Assembly: GCF_032490495.1 (NCBI RefSeq)
Contig: NZ_JAVYJB010000014.1
Span: 1-64,000, forward strand
Direction of reading: 5' to 3'
DNA from: Pilosibacter fragilis
GTDB lineage: Bacteria; Bacillota; Clostridia; Lachnospirales; Lachnospiraceae
Length of the DNA: 64,000 nt
The translations under genes were made by a program, and so were the position numbers. The notes below the pieces were generated by a model. It saw nothing but the letters and a program-made list of their open reading frames with translations, searched no databases and had not been told where the DNA came from. Shown here one piece after another: positions 15,641 through 23,653 of the stretch; position 1 is the stretch's first letter; each line of letters opens with the position of its first letter.

Positions 15641-16795
15641 ATGGAGCTTAGAGTATTCGACAAGACAGTACAGCCGCTGGGAGCTATAGACGAGCTGGCA
15701 AGCCTGCTATGGCATACAAAGTATTTTGACGTAGGAACTTTTAGCCTGCTTGCGCCGATTACGGACAATAACAGCCGTTTGCTGGTAGAGGGTAACTTAA
15801 TAACCAAGCACGACGGAAAAAAGGAAGTAAAGACCGCTGACGGCGGCGTATGGCGCAGGGCAGCGCAGATAACCTACGTACACATTACCAAAGACGAGAA
15901 CGGCTTAGAGCAGTTAGAGGCACAAGGCTATATGCTTAGCTGGTGGCTTAATAAGCGCTGCATTTATCCGCAGATTGTGGCGACAGGTACAAACCAGTAT
16001 CTTATAAACCTTATGGTAAAGAACAACTGCGGCAGCGCAGCAGGAACAAAGCGGCGTTTTCCATTGCTTACATTTCTGGCGCAGGAAACCATAGACGGCG
16101 TGGCGGTTGAATATGCAAACGAGGTATACGCACAACTGGGGCAGGAAGTAAAGGCAAGGGCGCAGGCTGGAAAGCTGGGCTATGACATTCTGCTTAACGA
16201 AAGAGAGAGACTGTTTGGCTTTTATCTGTATAAGGGCAATGACCTTACAGCCACAAATACCGAGGGTAACACACCCTGCATATTTTCAAGAGATTTTGAT
16301 AATGTCAACGAGCAGGAATATACAGCCAGTATAGAGAACTGCGGCAACTTTATTTATGTGCAGGGAGCAGCTGACGACGACGGCAGCCAGCCAGTAACCA
16401 CAGTGGACGGCGAGGGCGCAACGGGGCTGGATTTAGTAGAGGTATTCTGCGACGCTACGGACATTGCCAGAAAGTACCAGCAGGGGGAAACAGAGGTAAC
16501 AATACCGCTGAATACCTATATTGCAATGCTGAAAACGAGAGGCAGCGCAGAACTGGAAAACTACGGCAAGAACATAAATTTTGTAAGTACCATAAATACA
16601 AATTCAAACTTAAAATTTAAGGCTGATTTTGATTTAGGCGACCGTATTACTTGCAAAGAAACCAAGTGGGGCATACAGATAGATGCACGCATTACAGAAG
16701 TAGCAGAAACATACCAGAAAGGCGAGGAAACCATAGAGGCGACTTTTGGCGACAGCCTGCCGACACTGGTAGACCAGATTAGGAAAGTGAGGTAG
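15641..16795 (+). CDS. Tail-associated baseplate protein, Gp37-like (Tal)
   Basis: 384 residues. Resembles the siphovirus ReqiPepy6 Gp37-like family: LRVFDKTVQPLGAIDELASL at the start, EAQGYMLSWWLNKR, a central GYDILLNERERLFGFYLYKG and the C-terminal FKADFDLGDRITCKETKWG, then EATFGDSLPTLVDQIRK. It would form the hub that closes the tail tip and carries the receptor-binding parts. Five bases separate it from the Dit gene and five from the next. No lysin domain is seen. Confidence 0.85.
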   Translation: MELRVFDKTVQPLGAIDELASLLWHTKYFDVGTFSLLAPITDNNSRLLVEGNLITKHDGKKEVKTADGGVWRRAAQITYVHITKDENGLEQLEAQGYMLSWWLNKRCIYPQIVATGTNQYLINLMVKNNCGSAAGTKRRFPLLTFLAQETIDGVAVEYANEVYAQLGQEVKARAQAGKLGYDILLNERERLFGFYLYKGNDLTATNTEGNTPCIFSRDFDNVNEQEYTASIENCGNFIYVQGAADDDGSQPVTTVDGEGATGLDLVEVFCDATDIARKYQQGETEVTIPLNTYIAMLKTRGSAELENYGKNINFVSTINTNSNLKFKADFDLGDRITCKETKWGIQIDARITEVAETYQKGEETIEATFGDSLPTLVDQIRKVR

Positions 16796-16800
16796 CAGAA

Positions 16801-17937
16801 ATGGCAAACAGCTTACCGTTTAATGCCGTGGCAGTAGACGGAGAGTACGACAGGGTATATAAAGCCGAGGATTGGGCGTGGTACTTTGCTACTTTCATTG
16901 CAAACGGCATTTTTCCAAAGCCAAGCGACGGGCTACAGGTGGTAGCTTACAGCGGCATGGAAATAAGAGTAAATGCAGGCTATGCCTTTATAAACGGCTA
17001 CGCCTTTAGAAATCCTGCAACGCTTAGCGTAACACTGGATACGGCAGAGGGAGCGCTTAACAGGGTGGACAGGGTAGTAGTTCGCTGGGATTTGCCGCAA
17101 AGAGATATGTATATTGCGGTGCTGAAAGGCACACCGTCTGCAAAGCCGACAGCAACGGCAGTAACACGCACTACGGAAATATGGGAGCTTGCGCTTGCAG
17201 ATATTTACGTAGGCAAGGGCGTAACAAGGATACAGACGCAGAACATCACAGACCAGCGGTTTAATAGCGCAGTCTGCGGCATTGTAACAGGAACGGTGGA
17301 AGAGATAGACGCAAGCGTGCTTACAAAGCAGTTTACGGACTTTTTCAACACCTACAGCGCAGCCGTGCTGGACGAGTTCAGCGCATATAAGCAGAGTATG
17401 GAAAAGTACCTTACAGAGATTGCGGGCGTATATGACAGCTACGTAAGCAAGACAGAGGGCTTATTTGCACAGTATGAGAGCCAGTTTAACGAAAGATACA
17501 GCAGTTTTGAAAGCACGCTTGACAACTGGGACAAGGAACTTTTAAGCGCCTATACAGAATTTATGGCAAAAATTAAGTTATTCCAGTCGGACGCTGAAAA
17601 CGAATTTAACACATGGTTTGAGAGTATCAAGGACAAGCTGGGCGAGGACATAGCAGGCAGCCTGCAACTGCAAATTGAAGAGCTGGCAGCAGCCATGCAG
17701 GAAGTGAAAAAGCAGGCAGAGGCAGGCACGAAAGAAACAAAAGAGGCAATAGCAGCGCTGGACGAGCGACTTAAGAGAGTAGAAAGCGGCTGGGGCATTG
17801 ACTATAAGCATGATGCTGTGCTGGGATTGTGTTACATGGGTGCAGCATACATGAGCCAGCATTACGAAAGAACAGTAGAAACGGCAGTGTTAGGGGCTAC
17901 CTACGTGGGTAATTCCTATCTTGCAAATACATTTTAG
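16801..17937 (+). CDS. Upper baseplate / tail fiber-like protein
   Basis: 378 residues. The N-terminal ~170 residues form a BppU-like beta domain (SLPFNAVAVDGEYDRVYKAE, GLQVVAYSGMEIRVNAGYAF, ITDQRFNSAVCGIVTGTVEE), which usually anchors receptor-binding proteins. A long coiled coil follows (about 190-335). The end has two aromatic/glycine units, LGLCYMGAAYM and LGATYVGNSYL, also seen in the small protein at 9253-9480. It most likely holds the variable DGR protein encoded two genes later, by inference from order. Confidence 0.7.
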   Translation: MANSLPFNAVAVDGEYDRVYKAEDWAWYFATFIANGIFPKPSDGLQVVAYSGMEIRVNAGYAFINGYAFRNPATLSVTLDTAEGALNRVDRVVVRWDLPQRDMYIAVLKGTPSAKPTATAVTRTTEIWELALADIYVGKGVTRIQTQNITDQRFNSAVCGIVTGTVEEIDASVLTKQFTDFFNTYSAAVLDEFSAYKQSMEKYLTEIAGVYDSYVSKTEGLFAQYESQFNERYSSFESTLDNWDKELLSAYTEFMAKIKLFQSDAENEFNTWFESIKDKLGEDIAGSLQLQIEELAAAMQEVKKQAEAGTKETKEAIAALDERLKRVESGWGIDYKHDAVLGLCYMGAAYMSQHYERTVETAVLGATYVGNSYLANTF

Positions 17938-17951
17938 AAAGGCGGCAGACC

Positions 17952-18389
17952 ATGAAAGGATTTCCTAAAGTATTAAAGACAAAAGAGGATTATTACAACT
18001 GCCTTGCTATGGTAGCAAGCGGAGAACTGGCGGCAGCAGATTTGCTGGCGAAAATCGAGAGCGCAGAGAACCAGCGTTATATTGAGTGTGGCGTAGCAGC
18101 TGTAGAGGAAGAGAAAAAGGCGGTTACGGTATATTACTGCGACGAGGCAGCGGTAGGTATGAAATTTGTAGCGGGCGACGTATCCGGCACGGTGCAGGGA
18201 GTAACACATATCCAGACCGACGAGGCAGCGGCAGCAGGAGAGGCAGGAAACGACAGAACAGCCCTTACACTTTCCAAAGCGGTAAAAGCGGGCTGCAAGG
18301 TAATTGCGCTGGAACGCACAGACACCGTGGCAGGAATGACAACAGACGACATTGCAGCACTGAAAGGAGTATTAAAGCAGTATGAGTAG
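17952..18389 (+). CDS. Unknown tail-tip protein next to the DGR target
   Basis: 145 residues. N-terminal helix (FPKVLKTKEDYYNCLAMVAS), then alternating strands with AVTVYYCDEAAVGMKFVAG and a C-terminal helix TDDIAALKGVLKQYE. No family recognised. Its last eight bases overlap the start of the DGR variable protein, so the two are probably made in fixed ratio. It may be an adaptor or chaperone for that protein; this is inference from position. It is present in the same strand run between baseplate and DGR. Confidence 0.6.
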   Translation: MKGFPKVLKTKEDYYNCLAMVASGELAAADLLAKIESAENQRYIECGVAAVEEEKKAVTVYYCDEAAVGMKFVAGDVSGTVQGVTHIQTDEAAAAGEAGNDRTALTLSKAVKAGCKVIALERTDTVAGMTTDDIAALKGVLKQYE

Positions 18390-19524
18390 ATTATTAGTGG
18401 ACGACGTTACAAAGACCGACGCAAGGGCGCTTTTGAACGTAAATAAAATGGCTACAATCAGCGATATTGTAGCACCGAGCAATGAGTACATTTACGCCAG
18501 CGGAGCAAATGAACTGACCGTAGTAGAGGGCTGCGTAATTGCCGTGGGTGGTGCTGGAATTTTCAAGACAGCAAATACCATTCTTACGGCTGCTAATCTG
18601 GACGCAGGCAGCGCTTTTGCGGTAGGTAAAGACTATTACGTATATATCTGCGACAGCAGAATTGACAGCGCAGACGAGAAATACGTAATTTCCCTTAACT
18701 CTACATACCCGACAGGCTGGAACGCTACAAACAGCCGTAAAATCGGCGGCTTTCATTATGGACGCTGCCGCAAGGTGGACAGCAATTTACAGCCGCTTAA
18801 TGGCAGCAGTGTTATTTTTGGCACAGGCTGGGAAAGTGCAGTAAGCAACGGCATTGTACCACGTTCTGTATGGACACTGGGACACCGCCCGAAATGCAGC
18901 CCAGAGGGTATGGTATATTTAGGCGGTGGCACATGGGTAGATATTTACCTTAATTCTGACGACGGAGCAAAGGGCTTGAAATCAGAGTACGGCTGCGCAC
19001 CTATGACGGGTACAGAAAGCATGAACTGGTATAACTTTGTAGAACGTCTGGCAAAGAGCGGTAAACGCCTGCCGAACTATGCAGAATTTTGCGCTTATGC
19101 TTTTGGCAGCCCTGCCGGACTGGATAACGCAAATACAAACGCATGGAGCGCCACCAGCAACACAGGTAGGGGCGTAACAGGCAGTGTGGTAAATGCCGTT
19201 TCTTCCGTGGGCGTTGTAGATGCCGTGGGGCGTGTCTGGGAGTGGCTGGACGAGCTTATTACAAGAGCGGAACACGCCACAAATGCAGACTACCACGCAA
19301 GCGTAGCGTGGGGCTGGGACAAGAAAAGCCCATTGAACACAGGCGAGAAGTCTTACGACGTTGGTAACATTTACCAGTATTACGCATATTCTCTGGCGGC
19401 GCTGCTAGCGGGCGGCAGCTGGAGCAATGGGGCGAATTGCGGCGCTCGTGCCGTGGGTTGCAGCTATTACCCGTGGAATGTCATTACGAACATTGGCGCT
19501 CGTGGGGCGTGTGACTCTCTGTAG
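18382..19524 (+). CDS. DGR variable protein, C-type-lectin-like tail adhesin
   Basis: 380 residues. The N-terminal ~130 residues are a beta-rich attachment domain. The rest resembles the formylglycine-generating-enzyme variety of the C-type lectin fold used by DGR targets: MVYLGGGTWVDIYL, the GKRLPNYAEFCAYAFG helix, GRVWEWLDE and the final LAGGSWSNGANCGARAV...NIGARGA block. The last 42 codons are the variable repeat. Seven residues there (342, 346, 348, 359, 361, 362, 368) differ from what the template would encode. It is most likely the receptor-binding tip of the tail and is rewritten by the reverse transcriptase encoded downstream. Confidence 0.93.
   Translation: MSRLLVDDVTKTDARALLNVNKMATISDIVAPSNEYIYASGANELTVVEGCVIAVGGAGIFKTANTILTAANLDAGSAFAVGKDYYVYICDSRIDSADEKYVISLNSTYPTGWNATNSRKIGGFHYGRCRKVDSNLQPLNGSSVIFGTGWESAVSNGIVPRSVWTLGHRPKCSPEGMVYLGGGTWVDIYLNSDDGAKGLKSEYGCAPMTGTESMNWYNFVERLAKSGKRLPNYAEFCAYAFGSPAGLDNANTNAWSATSNTGRGVTGSVVNAVSSVGVVDAVGRVWEWLDELITRAEHATNADYHASVAWGWDKKSPLNTGEKSYDVGNIYQYYAYSLAALLAGGSWSNGANCGARAVGCSYYPWNVITNIGARGACDSL
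19391..19516 (+). repeat. DGR variable repeat (VR)
   Basis: 126 bp aligning without gaps to the template repeat 561 bp downstream. There are eight mismatches (19405, 19418, 19424, 19456, 19457, 19463, 19465, 19484). At each the template has A and the VR has G, T or C. None of the 100 non-A template positions differs. It ends eight bases before the end of the target gene, with a GC-rich conserved block at the 3' end where mutagenic homing would start. Confidence 0.96.
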
Positions 19525-19525
19525 A

Positions 19526-19546
19526 CGGCGGGCGAAAGCCCAGCCG
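19526..19546. promoter_or_regulatory. Hairpin/cruciform behind the variable repeat
   Basis: CGGC-GGGC (19526-19533) and GCCC-A-GCCG (19538-19546) form an 8-bp stem with one bulged A and a GAAA loop. It lies 9 bases beyond the VR and just after the target stop. A GC-rich hairpin with a GRNA-type four-base loop at this position is a known target-recognition element in the Bordetella phage DGR. Absent from the template side, as expected. Confidence 0.75.
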
Positions 19547-19564
19547 GATAAACGGGGGTAAGGC

Positions 19565-19921
19565 ATGGACATACAGACAAAAACAGATATTATACACCAG
19601 AAAATATACGATTTTCTGCTATATATTTACCCTCTGCTTACGAAGTACCCAAAGTATGAGAAATTCAGTTTACAGACGGCGACCAGAAACGCAATTCTTG
19701 AAATGCTGCAAGAGGTTATAAAGTGGGATAAGACGGCAACGAAAAGCCATTTATACACGGTGGATACGGCATTGCAGGAAAGTAAAGAATTGCTGCGGCT
19801 GGCGCATGATTTGAAATATAGCGCCATGAACGCACGGCACTACGGCGAGAGCTGCCGCAAGCTGAAAGAAATAGGCGTTATGCTGGGCGAACTGATAGAA
19901 GAGGTAAAGACCAGAAAATAG
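19565..19921 (+). CDS. avd: DGR accessory variability determinant
   Basis: 118 residues, almost entirely helical: IHQKIYDFLLYIYPLLTKYP, then RNAILEMLQEVIKWDK, TALQESKELLRLAHDLKY and GESCRKLKEIGVMLGELIEE. This four-helix pattern is the Avd family (S23-like bundle, pentameric barrel), which binds the reverse transcriptase and the template RNA and is needed for mutagenic cDNA synthesis. Basic and aromatic residues are spread through the helices. It sits between target gene and template repeat, as in the classic Bordetella phage arrangement. Start ATG 19565 follows GGGGGTAAGGC. Confidence 0.93.
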   Translation: MDIQTKTDIIHQKIYDFLLYIYPLLTKYPKYEKFSLQTATRNAILEMLQEVIKWDKTATKSHLYTVDTALQESKELLRLAHDLKYSAMNARHYGESCRKLKEIGVMLGELIEEVKTRK

Positions 19922-20247
19922 CAGGATATGGGGCAGCTGCTTACTTACAGCCTCTGGCGGCGCTGATAGCGGGCGGCAACTGGAACAATGGGGCGAATTG
20001 CGGCGCTCGTGCCGTGAATTGCAACAATTACCCGTGGAATGTCAATACGAACATTGGCGCTCGTGGGGCGTGTGACTTAGTGAGAACATTACAGGCACAG
20101 AGTTCTACGGAATACTGGCAAGGACTTAGAAAGGGATAAGACCGAGTGTTTAATATCCTATAGTCAGAGCGGCTGTCCCGCCGTGAGGCAAAGAGAAAAA
20201 ATACGGCTGCTGGTTAGTAGCTACGGCGAAAGGCAGGAGCTTAATAC
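19922..20247 (+). ncRNA. DGR template RNA region
   Basis: The 326 bases between avd and the reverse transcriptase have no gene. They contain the template repeat (19952-20077) and about 170 bases of 3' spacer. In studied DGRs the template plus flanking spacer forms a structured RNA used by the RT-Avd complex as template and self-primer. RNA ends cannot be read from sequence. A ribosome site (AGGCAGGAG) for the RT closes the region. Confidence 0.75.
19952..20077 (+). repeat. DGR template repeat (TR)
   Basis: 126 bp with 26 adenines. Eight of them are changed in the VR and no other base is. Read in the target frame it would encode Asn at six of the seven variable positions (AAC or AAT codons) and Ile at the seventh; AAY codons are the usual DGR choice because A mutagenesis at them reaches many residues without making stops. 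Confidence 0.96.
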
Positions 20248-21309
20248 TTGAAGAGAGTAGGATACATTACCGATAAGGACGGGCGGCGCATTACGCTTTT
20301 AGAGGCTATGGGCGACTATGGAAACGTACAGAAAGCCTATAACAAAGCCAGAAAGTGTAAACGCCACAGAAAAGACGTACTGATTTTTACGAAAGACAAA
20401 GAGGAAAACTTAGACAAGGTGCGGGAAGATATTCTAAACCTTGCCTATGAGCCGAGCGAATACCATTACTTTAAGGTGTACGAACCGAAAGAGCGGCAGA
20501 TAATGGCGCTGCCGTTCTATGACAGGGTGGTACAGCACGCCATAAACAACGTGTTAGAGCCTATATTTGATAAGAGGTTTATATCGCAGTCTTACGCCTG
20601 CCGGAAAGGTAAAGGTATGCACGCTGCGTCTGATACGCTAAAAGAGTGGCTGTATGAGTGGAACAAATACCACCCAGACCAGCCGCTTTATGCTATCAAG
20701 GCAGATATACACCACTATTTCCAGAGCATAGACCATGCGGTATTAAAAACTGAAATACGTAAGGTTATAAAAGACGCTGGGGTACTGGCATTGCTGGACA
20801 GGATAATAGACCACAACGGCAATATGCCGGACGGCGTAGGGATACCAGTAGGAAACCTTACCAGTCAGTTATTTGCAAATATCTATCTGGACGCATTAGA
20901 CCAGTTTATTAAGCATGAGCTGGGCGTAGAGGCGTACATACGATATATGGACGACTTTGTAATATTAAGCCCAGACAAGGAACAGCTGCGCAGCTGGCTT
21001 GCACGGATAGAGCAATTCTTACGGGAAGAGCTTAAGTTAGAGTTTAACCCGAAAACTACCATACTGGCAGCAAAGAACGGTATAGACTTTGTAGGCTACA
21101 AACACAGGGCAACGCACAGGAAAGTACGAAAGGACAGCATAAAGCGCATAAAGCGTACTATCAAGAAGTGCGAGAGCGGGAAAATCACAAAAGAGCAGTT
21201 ACAAAAGAGTATACAGAGCTGGACGGGACACGCAGGACATGCCGACAGCTATAACCTACGAAAGAAAATAGAAACGCTGGCAGAGGCAGCCATAGAAAAG
21301 GCTGCTTAA
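20248..21309 (+). CDS. DGR reverse transcriptase
   Basis: 353 residues. It copies template RNA to cDNA with errors at adenines. Motifs: the YEPSEYHYFKVYEPKERQIM region near 70-90, AIKADIHHYFQSID (first catalytic Asp, domain A), GIPVGNLTSQ at 198-207 (the DGR form of motif 4) and YMDD at 233-236, followed by KLEFNPKTT and FVGYKH. The start is TTG at 20248 with AGGCAGGAG upstream; no closer ATG fits. Length and lack of an endonuclease or maturase domain separate it from group II intron enzymes. It lies on the same strand as target, avd and TR. Confidence 0.96.
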   Translation: MKRVGYITDKDGRRITLLEAMGDYGNVQKAYNKARKCKRHRKDVLIFTKDKEENLDKVREDILNLAYEPSEYHYFKVYEPKERQIMALPFYDRVVQHAINNVLEPIFDKRFISQSYACRKGKGMHAASDTLKEWLYEWNKYHPDQPLYAIKADIHHYFQSIDHAVLKTEIRKVIKDAGVLALLDRIIDHNGNMPDGVGIPVGNLTSQLFANIYLDALDQFIKHELGVEAYIRYMDDFVILSPDKEQLRSWLARIEQFLREELKLEFNPKTTILAAKNGIDFVGYKHRATHRKVRKDSIKRIKRTIKKCESGKITKEQLQKSIQSWTGHAGHADSYNLRKKIETLAEAAIEKAA

Positions 21310-21333
21310 GCGGCAAAATGCAGGAGCGAGTAC

Positions 21334-21513
21334 ATGAGTAGCAATTTATTAAGGGTAGTACAAGAACAACAGGAAACCATAGAAAAGCAAAGCAGGCTTA
21401 TTGCTGATTTAATAGCCACTCTGGAAAGCTGGGAGCAGACAGCAGGCTACGACGGCGCAGAGCTGAAAGAGCGGGCAAAAGATTTGCAATTAAGAGAAAG
21501 GCAGGATTTATGA
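21334..21513 (+). CDS. Small coiled-coil protein before the holin, 59 residues
   Basis: ATG 21334 to TGA 21511, overlapping the holin start by four bases. The product is a continuous charged helix (LLRVVQEQQETIEKQSRLIA and onward), with no membrane segment. Similar short coiled-coil proteins precede holins in many Firmicutes phages. Function unknown; it may close the tail operon or regulate lysis. Confidence 0.6.
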   Translation: MSSNLLRVVQEQQETIEKQSRLIADLIATLESWEQTAGYDGAELKERAKDLQLRERQDL

Positions 21514-21998
21514 ACATGACTATTACAGAATTTATTGAGGCGGCGGCACATAACAAAATTATCCAGCTGGTAGTATTGGCGATTGTGTGCGACACGGTTT
21601 TTGGCGTGCTGCGTGCAATCAAAGAGAAGAAATTTAACAGCTGCGCAGGCATTGACGGGGCTATCAGAAAAGTAGGTATGCTTATTTCTCTGGTATTCAT
21701 GCTGGCAATCGACGTACTGATTAAGATTAACTTAATCGGATTTATACCGGAGCAGGCACGTACATATTTAGGGCTTGATACCGTGGGCGTGGCTGAATTT
21801 TTCGCATTGCTTTACATTGCCTATGAGGTAGTGAGCATTTTTAAAAATATGGCATTATGCGGGCTGCCCGTAAAAAAGGTATGGGAAAAGGTGCGGGAGT
21901 TTCTGGCGAAGTATACGGACGAACTGCCGGACACAGACGAACTGGACGGGGACAGCACCACAGGCAACGTAGAGGAACACAGGACACAGGAAAGATAA
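21510..21998 (+). CDS. Phage holin (Phage_holin_4 / toxin-secretion type)
   Basis: 162 residues. It forms the membrane lesion that lets the endolysin reach the wall. Hydrophobic segments lie at about 17-35, 55-78 and 95-115, interrupted by the conserved CDTVFGVLRAIKEKKFNS and IRKVGMLISLVFMLAIDV stretches. The C-terminal 40 residues are hydrophilic and acidic. ATG 21510 overlaps the previous stop; ATG 21516 is an alternative. It precedes the amidase gene by 78 bases containing a hairpin. Confidence 0.88.
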   Translation: MNMTITEFIEAAAHNKIIQLVVLAIVCDTVFGVLRAIKEKKFNSCAGIDGAIRKVGMLISLVFMLAIDVLIKINLIGFIPEQARTYLGLDTVGVAEFFALLYIAYEVVSIFKNMALCGLPVKKVWEKVREFLAKYTDELPDTDELDGDSTTGNVEEHRTQER

Positions 21999-22023
21999 GA
22001 ATAATAAGGACATAGCAGCAAAG

Positions 22024-22049
22024 AGCGCTTGCGGGACACCGCAGGCGCT
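22024..22049 (+). terminator. Hairpin between holin and endolysin (possible attenuator)
   Basis: AGCGCTTGCGG (22024-22034) pairs with CCGCAGGCGCT (22039-22049), loop GACA, followed by TATTTTG. The T tail is short, so it may only partly terminate, lowering endolysin transcription relative to holin. Confidence 0.5.
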
Positions 22050-22076
22050 TATTTTGTATGCGGAAAGGCAGGAAAT

Positions 22077-23486
22077 ATGAACATTAACAGAAAGATAAGT
22101 AAGTACAATTTCAATAAGGGCAGCGTTTCCAGAATTAAGTATATTGTTATACATTATGTAGGCGCACTGGGCGGCGCAGAGGACAACTGCCGATATTATG
22201 GCGGCGGCAATAGAAATGCGTCGGCGCATTACTTTGTAGGATTTAACGGCGAGGTATGGCAGTGCGTAGAGGACGCTAATATAGCGTGGCATTGCGGAGC
22301 GTCGAGCTATAAGCACGCAGAGTGCCGAAACGCTAATAGTATCGGTATTGAAATGTGCGTAAGGAAGAAAAACACAAAGAGCATGGGCGCAACAGATAAA
22401 GACTGGTATTTTGAGGACGCAACAGTAGAGGCAGCGGCAGAGCTTACCCGTTACCTTATGAATAAATACGGCGTGCCTGCATCTCATGTAATCAGACATT
22501 ACGACGTAACGGGCAAGATTTGCCCTAACCCGTATGTATATAACACCAGCGCCCACACATGGGACGAGTTTAAGCGTAAAATCAGCGGACAGGCAGAAAC
22601 ACCGCAGGGCGGCAATGAAAAAACAATCTGGAATTTTCTTACAGGAAAGGGCTTAAATGCTTATGCCGTGGCTGGTATTATGGGTAATCTGTATGCTGAA
22701 AGCGGGCTTATGCCGAACAACTTACAGAACATCTATAACAATAAGCTGGGTAAGACGGACGCAGAATATACAGCAGCGGTGGATAATGGCAGCTATGGCA
22801 ATTTTGTAAAGGACAGTGCAGGCTATGGGCTGGCGCAGTGGACGTATTGGAGCAGAAAGCAGGCGTTACTTAATCATGCAAAACAGGCGGGCGTATCCAT
22901 TGCAGACCTTAATATGCAGCTGGGCTTTTTATGGGAAGAATTGCAGGGATACACAGCAGTAATGGACGCACTGAAAAAGGCGGGCAGCGTGCGTGCTGCA
23001 TCTGATGCCGTTCTTACTGGATATGAAAAGCCAGCAGACCAGAGCGAAACAGTAAAGAAAAAGCGTGCAGAGTACGGCGAGGGATACTATAAAAAGTATG
23101 CAGCAGGAAACGGTACAAAGTATTACAGAGTGCGCAAGAGCTGGACGGACGCAGCAAGCCAGCTGGGGGCGTTTACGTCGCTGGAAAATGCAAAGAGCGC
23201 TTGCAAGGCGGGCTATACCGTATATGATGATAACGGCAAGGCGGTATATGCCGCAGCGGGGCAGCAGGCAAGCGCAGGCGTTCCGTTTAGCGTACAGGTA
23301 GATATTTTAGACCTTAATATCAGAACGGGAGCAGGCACAAACTATGCAAAAACAGGAGAAACCACAGGAAAGGGAGTATTTACCATTGTGGAAGTGAAAG
23401 CCGGACAGGGCGCAAGTGCTGGCTGGGGACGCTTGAAGAGTGGCGCAGGCTGGATTAGCTTAGATTATGCCACAAGATTAGCTTAA
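22077..23486 (+). CDS. Endolysin: N-acetylmuramoyl-L-alanine amidase with lysozyme-like and SH3 domains
   Basis: 469 residues from ATG 22077 (AAAGGCAGGA upstream; the longer open frame lacks a ribosome site). Amidase_2 domain at about 1-170: zinc histidine in YIVIHYVG (His26), second histidine in VIRHYDVTGK and the cysteine in KICPNP. A second domain at about 180-330 (KTIWNFLTGKGLNAYAVAGI then GNLYAESGL, SAGYGLAQWTYW) resembles phage tail lysozyme/glucosaminidase modules. A repeat-like segment follows, then a C-terminal bacterial SH3 domain (LNIRTGAGTNYAKTGE) for wall binding. Two catalytic activities would make it a bifunctional lysin. A terminator follows. Confidence 0.92.
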   Translation: MNINRKISKYNFNKGSVSRIKYIVIHYVGALGGAEDNCRYYGGGNRNASAHYFVGFNGEVWQCVEDANIAWHCGASSYKHAECRNANSIGIEMCVRKKNTKSMGATDKDWYFEDATVEAAAELTRYLMNKYGVPASHVIRHYDVTGKICPNPYVYNTSAHTWDEFKRKISGQAETPQGGNEKTIWNFLTGKGLNAYAVAGIMGNLYAESGLMPNNLQNIYNNKLGKTDAEYTAAVDNGSYGNFVKDSAGYGLAQWTYWSRKQALLNHAKQAGVSIADLNMQLGFLWEELQGYTAVMDALKKAGSVRAASDAVLTGYEKPADQSETVKKKRAEYGEGYYKKYAAGNGTKYYRVRKSWTDAASQLGAFTSLENAKSACKAGYTVYDDNGKAVYAAAGQQASAGVPFSVQVDILDLNIRTGAGTNYAKTGETTGKGVFTIVEVKAGQGASAGWGRLKSGAGWISLDYATRLA

Positions 23487-23492
23487 GTTTTC

Positions 23493-23528
23493 GAGGGTGG
23501 GCGGTTCGCTGTCTGCCCTCTATTTTTT
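23493..23528 (+). terminator. Rho-independent terminator of the late operon
   Basis: GAGGGTGGGCGG and CTGTCTGCCCTC pair over 12 positions (some wobble) around a TTCG loop and are followed by TATTTTTTT. It closes the lysis genes and separates them from the promoter at 23561. Confidence 0.85.
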
Positions 23529-23560
23529 TGCAATTTTATAGGATTTTCTGCATAAAAGCG

Positions 23561-23589
23561 TTGACAAGTTACCCAAATGGGTATATAAT
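23561..23589 (+). promoter_or_regulatory. Strong promoter with palindromic operator in the spacer
   Basis: TTGACA (23561-23566), 17 bases, TATAAT (23584-23589): a consensus sigma-A promoter. The spacer holds TACCCA-AA-TGGGTA (23570-23583), a symmetric site ideally placed to block RNA polymerase. The Xre-type repressor encoded at 23951 is the obvious candidate to bind it. It drives the small post-lysis module, so this module is likely expressed or controlled in the lysogen. Confidence 0.85.
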
Positions 23590-23653
23590 TAAATTATGGA
23601 AAGGAGATAAGAACAAATAAGAGGCAAAGCCACTGGAAAGGAGAAACGGCACA

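Noticed and set aside
20248..21309. Group II intron or retron reverse transcriptase
   Set aside because: No maturase or endonuclease domain and no intron ends or retron msr-msd structure; the flanking TR/VR pair and avd settle it as a DGR enzyme.
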